Of a stretch of DNA of 64,000 nt, positions 42,530 through 53,869 are shown piece by piece. Each line of letters opens with the position of its first letter. The stretch's first letter is position 1. The position numbers were made by a program, and so were the translations under genes. Under the pieces are notes generated by a model. It saw only the letters and a program-made list of their open reading frames with translations, made no database searches and was not told where the DNA came from. Where the stretch lies: positions 106,002,010-106,066,009 of the forward strand of contig OY294067.1 in NCBI GenBank assembly GCA_958510875.1, read 5' to 3'. Source of the stretch: Endomychus coccineus. Lineage: Eukaryota; Arthropoda; Insecta; Coleoptera; Endomychidae.

Positions 42530-43260
42530 CCCTATTCACCATTTTGGTCTTTCGAGCCGGATCTGCGATGGAAACAAAAGATCAAAAGGAAATTGTGAAG
42601 TGATAATTAATGAAAGTTGGAAGGATAAATCGTGAGAGGTTGCGTTTTGCCAAACCGAAGTAAACCAGCTTATATCCTATTCGCCAAGTCGATTAAACTC
42701 AATTATGATATATGTGTATTCGCAGAGTCAATTTAATACAATAGTGGGCTGTGATTCGCTGAGTCGATTAAAAATCCAGCATATATCCTATTCGGCGAGT
42801 CGAATAAATTCAACTATAATCTTTGTTTCGACGAGCCGAACCATACAAAGATAACTCTGCATGTTAAGACTACAAGAGGTCTCGAGTAACAAAAATTAAT
42901 CATCGATCTGTGAGCCAGCAACCTGACATAAGTTCCATCTTATCTACAAGTATGCTGCTCCTTGGAAATATTCCTTAAGCTATCGGTAATAATTCGAACG
43001 TGCAGGAGTTGGTAAAGCTGATCTCAACGTTTAAAAGTAAAGTGACTAATTTCAATAAGTTGTTAAGCAATGAAACTAAGAATCGAGATCTCTTTCAGTT
43101 GAAAAACAAGGATCTGTACTATAATAGATGATTTTAAGCATTTTGAATCAATTCAAGATGACATAGAAGCCCTTTTTGACGATATAGATGAACAGCTTTG
43201 TAAGGATCTGTACAGATCTGATAGGATCTTTAGTGTTTGATGGCCCCAACTAGCTCACTA
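42530..43260 (+). mobile_element. Bel/Pao-like leader and gag remnant
   Basis: TGGCGCTCCCTATTC, followed by GGTCTTTCGAGCCGGATC near 42530-42565, resembles the primer-site/leader region of Pao-type elements as I know them. Downstream, a decayed frame with VQELVKLISTFKSKVTNF (about 43000-43060) and FESIQDDIEALFDD (about 43140-43185) resembles the start of their gag. Stops are frequent. Orientation is opposite to the integrase piece at 45.8-47.4 kb, so these are two different copies. Confidence 0.4.
42680..42845. repeat. Five-copy tandem motif TTCGCNGAGTCGATTAAA
   Basis: TTCGCCAAGTCGATTAAA (42680), TTCGCAGAGTCAATTTAA (42719), TTCGCTGAGTCGATTAAA (42754), TTCGGCGAGTCGAATAAA (42791) and TTCGACGAGCCGAACCAT (42827): an 18-bp conserved block repeated every 35-39 bp inside the Bel/Pao-like leader. 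Confidence 0.75.
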
Positions 43261-44049
43261 GGTTTATTTACTCTCAGGGCTCGTAGTGAAACGTGTTCTT
43301 AGATTCGTGATTGAATGGATTAACCTGAGCGCCAACTGCTTCAGCACAAGAAAGATAAGATAGAATCCACAATCAAGAATTTCAGGCACTAAGAGGTGGA
43401 TAAATGTTGATGGATATTTCAAAGGAATAAAGACAAGTTTAAACTTAACAATATAATTTTATTCCTTGTAAGGAATTTGACTTTAACAAATTTATAAATA
43501 AAACAAACACAATTATTGTGAACACAACTGAATCTATAATTTGGAAATATTGAAAGTAAATCAATGATAATTCTTGATGAATTAAATGCAAATTAATTTA
43601 TATGATTAATAATGAAAAGAATGTAAATTATGAACTTACAGGTTCGAACTCAGAAATTAAATCAAGATAACGATTACCAAACAAGGCTGGTCAGATTAAA
43701 GATAATGGTATCTTCCCAAATTGTATATACAAAATGTAATGAAAGATTTGAAATCTTGAAGAGAACAATAATTACAATAATTAAATCTGAAAGAATATTT
43801 GCAAATCAAATTACTTATTGTAGTTACAACAATTTATAATATCAGGTATAAAGATAAAGGTAGACTTAAAAATTTATGATTGAACTAGTTTGGAAATTAG
43901 CAAAGAACGATTAACTAATAATTTACATGAATTGAATTTTTGTTAAAATTGACAAAGAACAATTAGATAATAATTCACATGAATTGAACATTTAAATGGA
44001 AGTCGCAAAATTTAAATGAATACGTATGATCTTTAACTAGAAAGCATTA
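43261..44049. other. AT-rich sequence without a gene
   Basis: Contains a short direct duplication (AACGATTAACTAATAATT and AACAATTAGATAATAATT with ACATGAATTGAA, near 43905-43990). Nothing else is recognisable. Confidence 0.4.
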
Positions 44050-44560
44050 AATTTTCAGACTGATATGTCTTGCGTGGAAAAAACATTACGCAAACCAAAG
44101 CATCGCTTATTGAACATTATAGGGACTCCTCACTATCGACTGGAACGATTCACAAGTGGCTTACTGATTTTCGTTGTGGTAGTATGATCACAAAAGACGC
44201 CGAACGTTCTGGTCCTCCAATTGAAGTTACAACGCCAGAAATAGTCTATAAAATCTATGGTATGATATCGGTAAGTTATAGTGCACGAGATTGCTGAGGT
44301 TAATGGGCATCTCAACCGAACAGGTACGGAATATTTTGCATACATTTTTGAATATGAGAAAGCTATCTGCCAGATGTGTGCCGCATTTGCTCTCTGTTGA
44401 CAACAAGGGCGACTGTGTGACAACTTCAAAGGAGCGTTCTATCTCGATAATAAAACTTTTTGCGCCGATTCATAACAGTGGATGAAACATGGATCCATTA
44501 CAACACACTAGAGACCAAAGACCTTGCCCTCGTAGCAGTAAGGCTTACGGACCCTGTATC
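44050..44560 (+). pseudogene. mariner transposase, N-terminal half (decayed)
   Basis: Frame pieces show a DNA-binding region (HYRDSSLSTGTIHKWLTDFR, then PPIEVTTPEIVYKIYGMI), then MGISTEQVRNILHTF and RKLSARCVPHLLSVD in the next frames. The first catalytic block TVDETWIHYNTLETK follows at about 44476-44520. It then loses similarity. Several stops and frameshifts. Same strand and same subfamily type as the fragment at 49160-49340, which begins just where this one stops. Confidence 0.8.
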
Positions 44561-45759
44561 TACGTTAGATCTGCCAGCAAAAGCGGCAGATATTCAGCAC
44601 ATCTCATTTGTTCAAAATCCTGGGTCGCTCCCATAGACCTATTATCCGAAGGATACGAAACATTTCATTCATAAAACTCCGTTTGACTTGTCCCAATGAT
44701 TGCATGAAGTATGACAAAGAAAATCAAAGGGCCTCTTTGTCGTCGAGTCATAATTACTCCTTATTGACAGAACTGTAACTATGATTGAAAACTTGGTACC
44801 ACTTGTAAGGCAATACCGCTTCGAAATAGCTACGAGAAATACGGAAGCTGTCAAATTGCGTAGTACAGAACAAAGTCTCCATTCATAAGAAGTTCGCGGC
44901 GTTGTCGGCTTCTGAACAAATGATGCAATGGAATGAAATAGTTCTATATTTAAAAATTTTAACATTCTATAATTCGATTGTATATTCCAGGCTACCATAA
45001 ATGGAATATTTTTCAGAAAAAACCACATTTCAACAGTATTGCTTCTAATATAACGAATAAATAATGCTAGGGACGTTTTTACAATAATATACAAATCTCA
45101 ATTTGGCACACAGAACAACTAATCCGGCAACAGCACATTCCATACAGCCATACTTGTAATATACAGTGGTCTGAGTGGCCCGAAATTTTGGCAATGTCTG
45201 ATCATGTTTAAACGTAAACAATTCTGTCTCCTTAGGATAATAGGTCTATGGTGGCTACTATAAAATATCCAAACACTCCTTGCCTAGAACTATGCGCTGC
45301 AATATTACAGGCAAACTTATACCAAACAGTTGCCCTAGCATTAAATTAAATATTCTTACAATATATCGAGTTTTGGTCAGATTCAACCATCGTGATTGGT
45401 TGACTAAAATAGTTCCATTTATCTAATGATCCAAATGTTGAATAGGTAGTGCGATTCACACTCTTCGAACGCCAAACGTGGATAGGGAGTGCTATTTACA
45501 CTCTTCTTCCTAATTTTCTTAAATAAAACTCGGAAGACGAAGTATTTTTAGGGATAGCTCAATCGGAATGAAATTGAACGCGTAATCTGCTCTGATGTAA
45601 ATATATAAATTCTACTGTACACTATTGTTGAACAAGATGTTCTCAGAACGAAGCTGCACTATTAGAGATACTTAGCACATAGGCTAGCCTCTTGATTTAT
45701 TTGTATGCGAGTCAATCAGGAAATGACCGAATCTTAAAAACCCTGTAGGTCATTAGGAT
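44561..45759. other. Unassigned sequence
   Basis: No supported gene. At 45440-45515 a block with AGTGCGATTCACACTCTTC and AGTGCTATTTACACTCTTC is duplicated at a spacing of about 50 bp; it may belong to the 3' end of the Bel/Pao copy on the - strand. Confidence 0.35.
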
Positions 45760-46360
45760 CATCGGCCAAGGGAACTAATAGACGGGAGCTTAGAATATCT
45801 TCAATCTTACCTTCGATCTCAGTTTCAAAACAAAGTAAGGTGTTTCCGATTACTCGCTATAGAAGATATTTAAAAGATTTTATCGTGGCCTCTCATAAGC
45901 CTCCAAAGGAAGGAGAGCGTGGTGGTATAAAGTGCCACTTTATATTCTCATTTTCAAAAGCTTTGTGGTAATAACCTGCTTGTTAAAGATGTCATTCATT
46001 GAAAGTTTTTGATACTCCTTGATCTCGCGTTTGGCAACCACAAAATTGGTACCGTTATCCGAATGAATTTTGGAGGGGTTACCTCTCCGCACTTTAAATC
46101 TACGCAAGGCTGATGATAATGTTCCAGATGTTAAGTTCTGAACATTTCAATATGAACAACCTTTGTGACAAAACAGACAAACATACAAACGTCGATTTTA
46201 TCCTCACCCCGATTGCGTCTTCGTTTCTTCTTTATAAAATAGGTCCACAAAGATCAACTCCAGTATTGGAAAACGGGAGTCCAAAATTAATTCTACTAGC
46301 GGGCCGATTACCAATTGGATAATTAGGGCGAATCGGTTCAATACGAAAGCACAGGATGTA

Positions 46361-47283
46361 CAAGGTGGGCCAAAAGAAATCACCCTATTGGAAGATGCTC
46401 TTATTTTTGCAAATAGCGGCCAATTTCAAATCTGTTTTGACATTTGTGAACTAGACAGATGTAGAATACAAGTGAACAAGCCATGGAGCGATACACTCCC
46501 CAAGAACGCGGAATAATCGTGTCTATTTTTTTGCGTAACAATTCGTCTGTGGTGTTGGCGCAGCGCGAATTCCGTCGCCGATTCCTCGGTCGTCCGGCAC
46601 CGACAGCGCAAACACTGCGCCGTTTGGCCACCAACCTTGAAGAGTATGGGACCACAAAACTATCGCTTCTGGGGCACCGAAAATCCACGAGGAGCCATTA
46701 CACCCGCTCAAAGTGACTGCATGGTGCGCTGTTCACGCTGGAGGAGTCATCGGGCCTATTTTTCGAGGACGCCGCTGGTCAAACGACAACAGTGGACGGT
46801 GCGCGCTATAGGGCCATGTTAACCGAGTTTTTTCTGCCGCAATTGAACGAATTAGGACTGGGGGACATGTGGTTCCAACAGGACGGAGCAACGGCACACA
46901 CTGCGCGAGCCACAACCGATATTCTGAAGGCGGCGCAAGATCGCCCGATTTAACCGTTCCAGACTTTTTTTTGTGGGGTTTTTTGAAGTCCCGTGTTTAC
47001 GTGAACATGCCCGAGACCCTGGAAGCCCTCAAGGACAACATTCGACACGAGTGCGAGAATCTGTCGCCCGAAGTGCTCGCCGAAGTGATGAAAAATGCCA
47101 TAAAACGAGCCCGTATAGCAATCAATTGTGGCGGCGCCCATTTGGCCGATATCATCTTCTCGACTCGACCAATAAAATTCTAAAGGTTCAAATAAACATA
47201 ATCAAAAAACAGAATCGAAGTTTTTCATTTAGAAAAAAAATGAGAGCTAAACAACATTGGATGACTTCTTTTGGCCCACCTTG
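46361..47283 (+). mobile_element. Internally deleted mariner-like element, inserted in the Bel/Pao integrase
   Basis: TIRs CAAGGTGGGCCAAAAGAA (46361) and TTCTTTTGGCCCACCTTG (47266-47283) with TA on both sides (46359-46360, 47284-47285). 923 bp. The integrase frame on the - strand is recognisable on both sides. Confidence 0.9.
46483..47183 (+). pseudogene. mariner-like transposase with DUF4817-type HTH, internally deleted
   Basis: An ATG at 46483 begins MERYTPQERGIIVSIFLRNN, then VLAQREFRRRFLGRPAPTAQ (N-terminal helix-turn-helix). Sequence then jumps over the middle and the first catalytic Asp. It resumes in another frame with VTAWCAVHAGGVIGPIFF and MWFQQDGATAHTARATTDIL (second Asp) near 46710-46930. 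The third block PDLTVPDFFLWGFLKSRVYV and the C-terminus follow in the next frame, to TAA 47181-47183. One frameshift between the last two parts. Cannot be active. Confidence 0.88.
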
Positions 47284-47454
47284 TATTTATGTAATACAGT
47301 TTTTATAGTTATTTTATTACGACCATTGATTATCCAGTAATTCTCCCGGGAAATGCTAAGGGTTGCCTGAATACCGCAATGTCTATTTTTTAAATGTATA
47401 TCGCGAATAATTAGCTTCGCAACATAGTGCTTTTGGGGTGAAATGATGAGATAC

Positions 47455-49139
47455 TTCTTAGGCGAGGAAATAAAGCAGAAAAGGTAAAAAAAAATCGGAT
47501 TAACCGATTTCGATTATTTTTTTAAAATCGATCAAGGAAATCATTTAGAAAAAATGTTACCATTTTTTTTTCTTCTAATGTACATTTTAGCATTTCTACA
47601 GACGAAAATGCATCTTTTTGAATGCACTTTCAGCAGATAATATCAAAAATGTTGAAAACATGTCCAAATATAACCAAAATTTCTCACTCAGGGGTTTTTC
47701 GGGTCGCTGATCACGATTCTGGTGCCAGATTTGAACTACGGCGCACCTGGAGCTCAGTACATCCTGGTACTATCGTCGTCTTCAAGTAATTCGTGAAATT
47801 ATCTTTTGGAATGGGATGAAACTTGTGAGGGAGTTTTTTTTGAGGTTGCCGGTTGTGACCATGACCTTCAATAGTCACCTGGTGGTCAGGATACCCTGAT
47901 GATCTAGGTCATCTCTATGGATTGTTTTTTAATATGCTCTGAAATAAAACCAAATTCGTATCTCCGGGATTTTTAGGATCGCTGAACACGATTCTGGAGT
48001 CGGAATCAGAAATAATAAAAATAATAATGATAATAAAACTACTTGATTTTAACTTATACAATATTTTTAATAAGTAATTCAAAAAGTTGAAGTTGAAGTT
48101 CGTGTTTTACGATATTGTTTTTGTTGTTTTTTCCTGTAAACTTATCTGTTGTAGATTGATTCTTAAAAAATCAAACCTAATTATTTACAACATTTAAAAT
48201 CGAAAATTTTCCACTATTATTTTTTTCCAACTTGAGAAATTCAATCAGGTTGATTACTGTGCAAAAGGTATTTTTTGAATTCTTTGTTACCGACAACACA
48301 TTGATTCCGACTCCAGAATCGTGTTCAGCGGCCCCAAAAACCCCGAGACGAATTTGTTGCGTGGTTGCTTTTCAGAGCATATTAAAAATAATCCATGGAA
48401 ATGACCTAGGTCATCAGGGTATCATGACCACCAGGTGACTATTGAATGTTTTGGTCACGACCCATATGCTCAAGAGAACCTCCCTAGCAGGTTTCATCCC
48501 ATTCCAAAAGATAATTTCACGAATTTCCTGGAGACGACAATAGTACCAGGATGTCCTGATCCCCAGGTGCGCCGTAGTTCAAATCCGGCACCGGAATCGT
48601 GTTCAGCGACCCCAAAAACCTTCAACATACGAATTTGGTTGCGTTTCAAAGCATATTAAAAATCAATCCATGGAGATGACCTAGATAATCAGGGTATCCT
48701 GAGCACCAGGTGACTATTGAAAGTCTTGGTCACAGCCGGTAATCACAAGAGAACCTTCCCACTAAGTATCACTCCATTGCAAAAGAGATTTTTCCGAATT
48801 CCCTGGAGACGACGATATTACCCGGATGTACTGAGTCCCAGGTGCGTTGTAGATGAAATCTGGCACCGGAATTGTGATCAGCGACACCAAAAACCCCCGG
48901 ATGAGACATTTTGGCTATATTTGGACATGTTTTCAACATTTTTAATATTATCTCCTGAAAGTGGATTCAAAGACATGTATTTTCCTCTGTAGAAATGCTA
49001 AAATGCACATTAGAAGAAAAAAAATGGTAAAATTTTTTCTAAATGACTTCCTGAATCGATTTAAAAAAATGTAATCACAATAGGTTCATCCGTTTTTTTT
49101 ATTTTAGCCTTTTTTGTGCTTTATTTCCTCGCCTATCTG
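47455..49139. mobile_element. Foldback element with tandem repeats in its arms
   Basis: Tips TAGGCGAGGAAATAAAGCA (left, ~47462) and TGCTTTATTTCCTCGCCTA (right, ~49118-49137). The arms share inverted blocks: TTAGCATTTCTACAG, ATGTTGAAAACATGTCCAAA, GGGTCGCTGATCACGATTCT and AATAGTCACCTGGTGGTCAG. The left arm has about one and a half copies of a unit of about 270 bp, the right arm two or more (unit starts near 48313, 48591 and 48864). The centre is AT-rich and non-coding. No transposase. Confidence 0.8.
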
Positions 49140-49154
49140 TGAATAATACAATTT

Positions 49155-49345
49155 AGCTGATGCAAGACGGCCAACGAATCGAAGCCGAAAAAGGTCAAAG
49201 TGGGTCTATCGGCCAACAAAGTCATGGCGGCAGTTTCTTAGGATGCACACGGTATCGTTCATATCGATTACCTTTAACTGTGCAAAACGATTACCGACAT
49301 ATATTATAGAGAGCTGTTGGATCGCAGAAGGCCGTCCTGGTCTAA
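49155..49345 (+). pseudogene. mariner transposase fragment (middle part)
   Basis: NESKPKKVKVGLSANKVMAA, then DAHGIVHIDYL and KTITDIYYRELLDR are the residues that follow the first catalytic Asp in mariner transposases. The frame then ends in stops. See the matching N-terminal half at 44050-44560. Confidence 0.75.
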
Positions 49346-52300
49346 GAACTGATTCAGCTTACATAAATTATATTTATTGTGAGAAATCGACTGCTTTCAT
49401 TAAAACTCAATAATAATGACCATCGGCGTACGAATAGAGCTATTCAATAGATTGTTCATATTTTTTTGTTTTGAGCAAAATGATTATTCTAATCTTAACA
49501 AGCTGTAATCAATCGATCACTAACTTCTGTTACTTTTAAGCACAATTTTACGGTTTCTGACACTTCAGCAGGTCAAATATATTATTGTATGAACATGAAC
49601 AATATTGGAATGATTCAAAACAGCTAATGAGAGACGTTAAATTATACTCTATGTAACATCTGAATTATATTCGAATGGTCTACATAATGTGTTTTACAAC
49701 TCTATGTTTATATTGACACCAGCTGCCAAGCTAACTTTCGAGATTATCCACACTGTAATATAAACTTGTTCTATACTGACACCTGCTGTTGCATGAAATA
49801 TCAAAATTTGTCACAGAGTAAACACCATAGAGCTGATATATAATTCGAGGTAAGAAGTGTTATGCCGAAATAGTTGAAATCATGATTAAAATAGAGGTTC
49901 TCACTCTACGTCAGTTTCTCTACGTTTAAATATTTCCTAGCATCATGTTATGCAGTGAACTGTGTTGAACTAAGGTGGAGAGGGCCCTCCATCTGATCAC
50001 ATAATATAATAGTTCTATGGTATACTCGGCATAAATATTAAACATTGATACTTATGGAGTATTTTACCTCTATTTATATAATACATCTATGGTGAACACA
50101 CTTAAAACATAAGTCACTTGAATCTTAAAATGAGAATTTCGGGCACTTCTGCAGGTTTAATATATGCGGTTGATATATATTTTTAAACACAAAAACACTG
50201 TTGTCATTATGGTTAATAAAATAATATACTTATTCCATTTGAAAAACTGGTGATGGGTGTCAAAAATACCACTTGAAACAGGGCCATCGTACCCAAAAAC
50301 AATACAGTTCTTATTTTACAATTCTGCACAAAAAAAATGTCTTCCTCATGAAAAGTCATAAGAGTCGTACGCTCATAAAAAGTATGGTACCGGGGTAAAA
50401 ACTTCATTAATTAAAAACAAATGAAGTGGGATCGTTTCGAAAATGATATTTATCCATCAATGAACTTATCAAATCGATAAACTTTCCAATTAGTCACTTT
50501 TTAAAAGGAAGTGAAAAATGGTTAATTATACTTTTCAAGAAATAACATACATGCATTTTATGTATGGTATAACTGACGGTAAGGCGCGCGAAGCCAAAAG
50601 ATTATATCAAGGAATGTTTCTTCTGGTAGGCAAATTCCATGCCAAAAACTCTTTCAAATTTACACCAAGATTTATGTGACACTGAAAGTTTTAAACAAAA
50701 TAATACAGACTGATACTTCGATGATTGCATTATTATGAAAGTATTACATAGAGAACATAAAATTGTTCGATCTGTTTTGGTTAAGCTACCGTTGAATTCT
50801 AAGCTATCTACACAGGATGATTCCTAAGTTGATATTTATTTTCAACTATATATAGAACTCATTAAAATAAACAGCATTCTTAAATAATTGGTTTTAATAA
50901 ATCAAAAATAAGAAAGTTATCTTCCTATTACAAAAAGCGTCCAACACGGCCCTGATGTGCTCAAAATTGTCACCATTCACAATAATACACTTCTAGACAA
51001 AGCTCTGCACGATGTGCCTGAGCGGTAAGGGAATGGGCCCTTCATCTTATCAGTCGAAATGCATTGTTAAAAAGAAGTATCAACATAGGAATCGATCTGT
51101 ATATTTAAATCAAAAGCTGTGATCAATTGTTCATGTGACCCTTCACAGTCCTGCGGGTCAAATGTGTATGATTATAGGAACAGAAAATATATTGGAGATG
51201 ATTTAGAGATCGCTAATGAGAGACATTCAATTATACTCTATGTTACACTGAAATTTGATCCAAATGGTCCACATAATGTATTTATCAACTCTATGTTTCA
51301 TACTGACACGCTGTCAGGTTGACCTCAATTATTTACACAATAATGGCGGGGCTATTAAGCTTGAAAATGATAAAGTACCTATTTTCCAAAGCGATCTGCG
51401 AAATTTCAAATTGATACAACCTATAGGAACGGCACAACCGTCTTCACAGCGGGTTACGCACACGCAAACACACGCACACACACAGAAATCATGTCAAAAT
51501 AGTCTAGATTGATTCAGAAATGCTCGAAACGGATATATTCGCTAAAATCCGGAAAATTTTTTTTGGTCCGATGACAATACACCCTTACACTATAATATAG
51601 TACGTATAGCGAAGGAAGTAACAAGGCTGTTTCATATCTAAGTTCGTATGAGGCAACGACTTACCCAATTTTAATGGATTTTGTTATAAATTGCAGTGTT
51701 CAATCCGTAGATGACCCATTGGGGAGGGTTTCCTCATTCATCATTGTGAAAACTGAATTATTGAAAACAAGAATTGCTGACTGCTTTCTGCGCCATCTCT
51801 GATTTTTGTTTGGAAACATATGACCTACGCATTTTCATTCTTAATTCATTCTGTCAGATTTGTTCACACAGTTTTAATTTGTTTATTAAGATTAAAATAA
51901 CTTCAGTTTGCTGAGCTGTTTTGTTCATGGTTTTATTTTAGAAGGTGTCATTAGTAATTAGGGTAATTATTCGATATACGGGCTTCTATAAAATTGATGA
52001 TCTTCGAAAATTTCTTTTTGTAACTGTGTCATTGAATATGAATAATCACTAACTCCACAACGTTTTCAATGTACATATAACTATGAAATGAATATAAAAA
52101 TTGTTCCTCCTTTAAAATAAAAGATCATAGAAGATTCGGCCAAAATTGATTACCATCAGCTTAACATGGTTTATGAACACGGCTTCATCTCTACTTTGAT
52201 TTTTTCAAAGAAGTAAAAACTGCTCAAAGAAGGATCAACTGCTCTAAAATATTCTTTGCTCAAAATAGAGGAGCAGAAGAAGATGTGTCTGATCTTCACT

Positions 52301-53343
52301 CTTTCCAAATAACATGGAGGTAGGGTGCCTTCTTTCAAATGAGACATTGAAAGCAACATATTGAATATCACCCCAGAGGCCACTAGTTTTATTAAGAAGA
52401 CACAGGTAGATATACCTAAGCTAAGATTATCATACGTATTTTGGTCGTTACTTTGAGAGAGACCTGGAGAAGCGACGAAATTAGACTATGTAGTTATGTT
52501 TGAGACTTGGAGATGTGTGCGTATACCATTGTTCATATTTAAAATCTTATCAAGAAAAAAAGAAAGCTTCGTTTACCTCTTAGGAGGTTGTAATTGCCTA
52601 TTTAGCTCAAAGACGTCAGTATATTGTTCGATCGATGATTGTTAAGTTTGTTAAAGAACGTTGAGGGCCGCCTTTACTGAATTTGCATGTGCAGAAAACG
52701 TATACCTACTATAAATTAATGGTAAATGATGAAGATTATCTTGGTGGTTTGTCAAAACAAAGAATTTTGTTGTATGTACATTTAGGTACCCTATTATAAC
52801 TTGGAGATGTTTTTTTCGGAATTTTAACTTATCTTAGGACTAGACGGTGTAATAGATTCAGGACATTACAAATTACTATATAATTGAATTATGCAACAGT
52901 AATTGTTATATACAAAATATTGTAAATGCAAAAAATTCTGCAATTGCAACAAAAACTCAATTCGATTTGAATGCGAAAAATAAAAAAAATCGTATGTACA
53001 AATCTAACAGAGACAAAAGTAACTGCCATAAAGCGAAGAAAAAATAGGTTAAGGTGAAACCAAAAAACTAAATTTTGACTTATAAAGATAATTTACATAA
53101 GACTAGGATGAAAATTGTATAATAAAAAAAATTGAAGGGGAAATGTCTAGGCGGATTAAAAAAAAACAGTTGCACTTGTTTCATGCAATTATATATAAAG
53201 CAGGCCAAGGTAAAGATGGCTATCATAGGATATCGGAAACGGTAATAGATATAGTTTTGGATAGATTGAAAGAAAGTTGGGTAACTGAACATTCATAGGG
53301 AATGTGAAATTTTCAATAGCATTTTTCATTTTGATTTTATTGA
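49346..53343. other. AT-rich region with dispersed repeat copies, no gene
   Basis: No supported coding sequence in 4 kb. Copies of one dispersed repeat lie at 49555-49727 and 51143-51313 (shared GCTAATGAGAGAC, AATTATACTCTATGT, TGGTC-ACATAATGT and CAACTCTATGTTT). A short CA-rich tract lies at 51466-51493. Otherwise featureless AT-rich DNA. Confidence 0.45.
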
Positions 53344-53345
53344 TA

Positions 53346-53589
53346 CAGGATGGCTCACCAAACATAACATTTTTCAAATGCAGACCCCCTATATTTTGAC
53401 AACATTGGAAAACCCTTTAATTTAGTTCAAAATAGGTTTAATGTTAATATGCGAATTATGAACCGTTTAGATTTTATGGTCGAAAAACAGCACCAAATTT
53501 GTAAAATCTTCGCGACTTTACTATTGATGATGAGACTAAATTATAGGGAGACTTGCATTCAAAAAATATAGGTTTGGTGCGCCATCCTA
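53346..53589. mobile_element. MITE with Tc1/mariner-like ends
   Basis: Left end CAGGATGGCTCACCAAACATA and right end TATAGGTTTGGTGCGCCATC are inverted with three mismatches. TA lies at 53344-53345 and 53590-53591. 244 bp, no coding capacity. Confidence 0.75.
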
Positions 53590-53687
53590 TACAGCGACAC
53601 TCCGTAGATGATGGAAATAATTTTAAATTGTGCAGAATATCCGTACCATTGAAAATAAGACGCTAGTTGATATCTGAGATATCAACT

Positions 53688-53766
53688 ATATGTAAATTCT
53701 TGGAAAACAGTTTACATTAACACATATGTGAAACATATTTTCTTACGACCATCATCAGAAGAAGTT
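53688..53766. mobile_element. Solo terminus of the Penelope-like family 2
   Basis: TGTAAATTCTTGGAAAACAG, TTACATTAACAC and TTACGACCATCATCAGAAG are a diverged match to 22608-22690 and 34640-34750. Confidence 0.65.
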
Positions 53767-53869
53767 TGAAAACTAATTCACATCACATCAGATATTTTTT
53801 TCTATTCCTTGACAATACGAAAGGAAAACCTATAATGAATGAGATAGTCATTCGAATTTTGCTTGAAGG

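Larger units (their letters stand above)
45760..47440 (-). pseudogene. Bel/Pao integrase, split by a mariner
   Basis: Reading the - strand from 47440 down, 47440-47290 gives the zinc-binding HHCC part (DIHLKNRHCGIQATL, YWIINGRN). After the mariner insertion (46361-47283) it resumes with a GVDLCGP-like block near 46260, then CFVTKVVHIEMF and SSALRRFKVRRGNPSKIHSD. The catalytic SDNGTNF lies at about 46050-46070. Several stops follow in the C-terminal part. Integrases of this class join the cDNA of the LTR retrotransposon to the host chromosome. Inactive relic; polymerase and LTRs were not found nearby. Confidence 0.75.

Noticed and set aside
42680..42845. Short blocks with spacers, CRISPR-like at first glance
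   Set aside because: The spacers are related to one another (AGC-TATATCCTA appears twice), blocks are degenerate, and no cas genes are near.
44669..45094. 141-codon - strand frame
   Set aside because: No conserved motif, non-ATG-rich context and surrounded by transposon debris; not supported as a gene.
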